DNA of 64,000 nt from positions 1-64,000 of the forward strand of contig JASIAM010000060.1 in NCBI GenBank assembly GCA_030041985.1, written 5' to 3'. The notes under the pieces are model-generated. The model saw only the letters and a program-made list of their open reading frames with translations. It did no database searches and was not told the DNA's origin. The stretch comes from Bryobacteraceae bacterium. Its GTDB lineage: Bacteria; Acidobacteriota; Terriglobia; Bryobacterales; Bryobacteraceae. A program made the translations under genes and the position numbers. This document shows positions 63,476-64,000 of this stretch, piece after piece (the stretch's first letter is position 1; every line of letters begins with the position of its first letter).

Positions 63476-63846
63476 GGCAGCTATGAAATCGCTGCTCCCG
63501 GAGCGGGAGCGGACAACGTAAGGGCATGTGGCAAATAGATCCCGTGGGCTGTCTTTCAGATTCCAGATTCAACCCGCGGGCAGCACCACTTTTCCGACCC
63601 GAGATCCGCCGCAAGCGATTGAATATCCTGAATGATCAGCCCGTCTATTATCGGCTGCCGCGCGCGCGAATTCCAGGTTCAGCCGGTTGACAAAGGCTAC
63701 CCGGCCGGTATGGCTGCCCCCTCCAGGTTTTCCAAATCGAAATTGTTCTGAATCACCGTGCAGGCTGGGAAACGAAGTAAAGATGCTTCCGGCCATACAC
63801 ACGCTGGAACAGGCTGATCTGGTGTTATGCTGAACCGTAACGGTTC
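63476..63846. other. Gap between paralogous secreted proteins
   Basis: About 370 bp with only short frames on both strands, none of which I recognise. I see no hairpin or promoter worth reporting. Confidence 0.5.
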
Positions 63847-64000
63847 ATGTCTAAGCATAAACATCGATCCCGATGTGTTCATGCTGTTACAGCACTTCTA
63901 TTTTGGGCTGGCCCCTTGAGCGGGCAGTCCACTCTTGCCACATTTAGCCTGAAGGAATACTTCGGCGTCGGGTGGCCCACCCAGAACATCGAGATGCGCT
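63847..64000 (+). CDS. Paralogue of the giant secreted protein (5' end only)
   Basis: 51 codons from ATG 63847 to the right edge. After a signal peptide the segment QSTLATFSLKEYFGVGWP then TQNIEM closely follows the N terminus of the gene at 58205 (QSTLAQFQLTEYFGVNWP, then VQNIEM). So at least two copies of this protein type stand in tandem. Confidence 0.8.
   Translation, partial: MSKHKHRSRCVHAVTALLFWAGPLSGQSTLATFSLKEYFGVGWPTQNIEMR

Noticed and set aside
63569-63802. 77-residue minus-strand frame in the last gap
   Set aside because: No ribosome-binding site, no recognisable motif, and no neighbouring gene on that strand.
1-64000. CRISPR arrays, tRNA or rRNA genes
   Set aside because: I saw no regularly spaced short repeats and no tRNA- or rRNA-like sequence; a covariance-model scan would be the decisive test.

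Overview
The window reads as the chromosome of a high-GC Acidobacteriota bacterium, most likely a Bryobacterales/Solibacter relative. This is inferred from family content, not from a marker gene. The pointers are a TIGR03435-family protein (a family expanded in Solibacter), an SBBP beta-propeller protein with a long N-terminal domain, a winged-helix/TPR fusion, many TPR proteins and very large secreted repeat proteins. I saw no rRNA, tRNA or CRISPR array.

Layout. 1-3653: 5' part of a giant surface repeat protein (minus strand, runs off the left edge). 3961-8845: winged-helix/TPR protein, DUF29 protein, small lipoprotein and a large TPR lipoprotein. 8659-13728: a 4.87-kb insertion flanked by 201-bp direct repeats of the 3' end of that TPR gene. 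It carries a secreted six-cysteine, tyrosine-rich peptide, a membrane-anchored thioredoxin-like protein, a TIGR03435 protein, a sulfotransferase and a JmjC/cupin-like protein. 13831-16967: nadE between two parDE-type toxin-antitoxin pairs. 17064-48944: a large glycan locus with glycosyltransferases, a Wzm/Wzt ABC exporter, sugar-nucleotide enzymes (WecE-, WecB-, HddA-, HddC-, Fcl- and CDP-paratose-epimerase-like), methyltransferases, two polytopic GT-C-like proteins and TPR proteins, interrupted by an SBBP protein. 49252-51954: a decaying toxin-antitoxin island with an integrase relic. 51992-55391: a JAMM-TM-TonB fusion, gmd, gmhB and a wecB relic. 55458-64000: a Uma2 protein, a tail-fibre-like secreted protein, a giant heparinase-like secreted protein and the start of its paralogue.

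How the genes work together. The glycan locus makes and exports a polysaccharide or O-antigen through an ABC-dependent route. HddA, GmhB and HddC would make GDP-D-glycero-D-manno-heptose, which the Gmd- and Fcl-like enzymes could turn into a deoxy sugar. GmhA is not in the window. WecE supplies a dTDP-aminohexose and WecB supplies UDP-ManNAc.

The strongest candidate for an undescribed system is the 4.87-kb insertion. A promoter-driven secreted peptide has mirror-symmetric cysteines and a tyrosine in an acidic context. It lies beside a sulfotransferase, an oxidoreductase-like protein and a JmjC-like protein that appears to lack its metal ligands. The layout recalls RaxX/RaxST tyrosine-sulfated peptides but the families differ. 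This function is inference.
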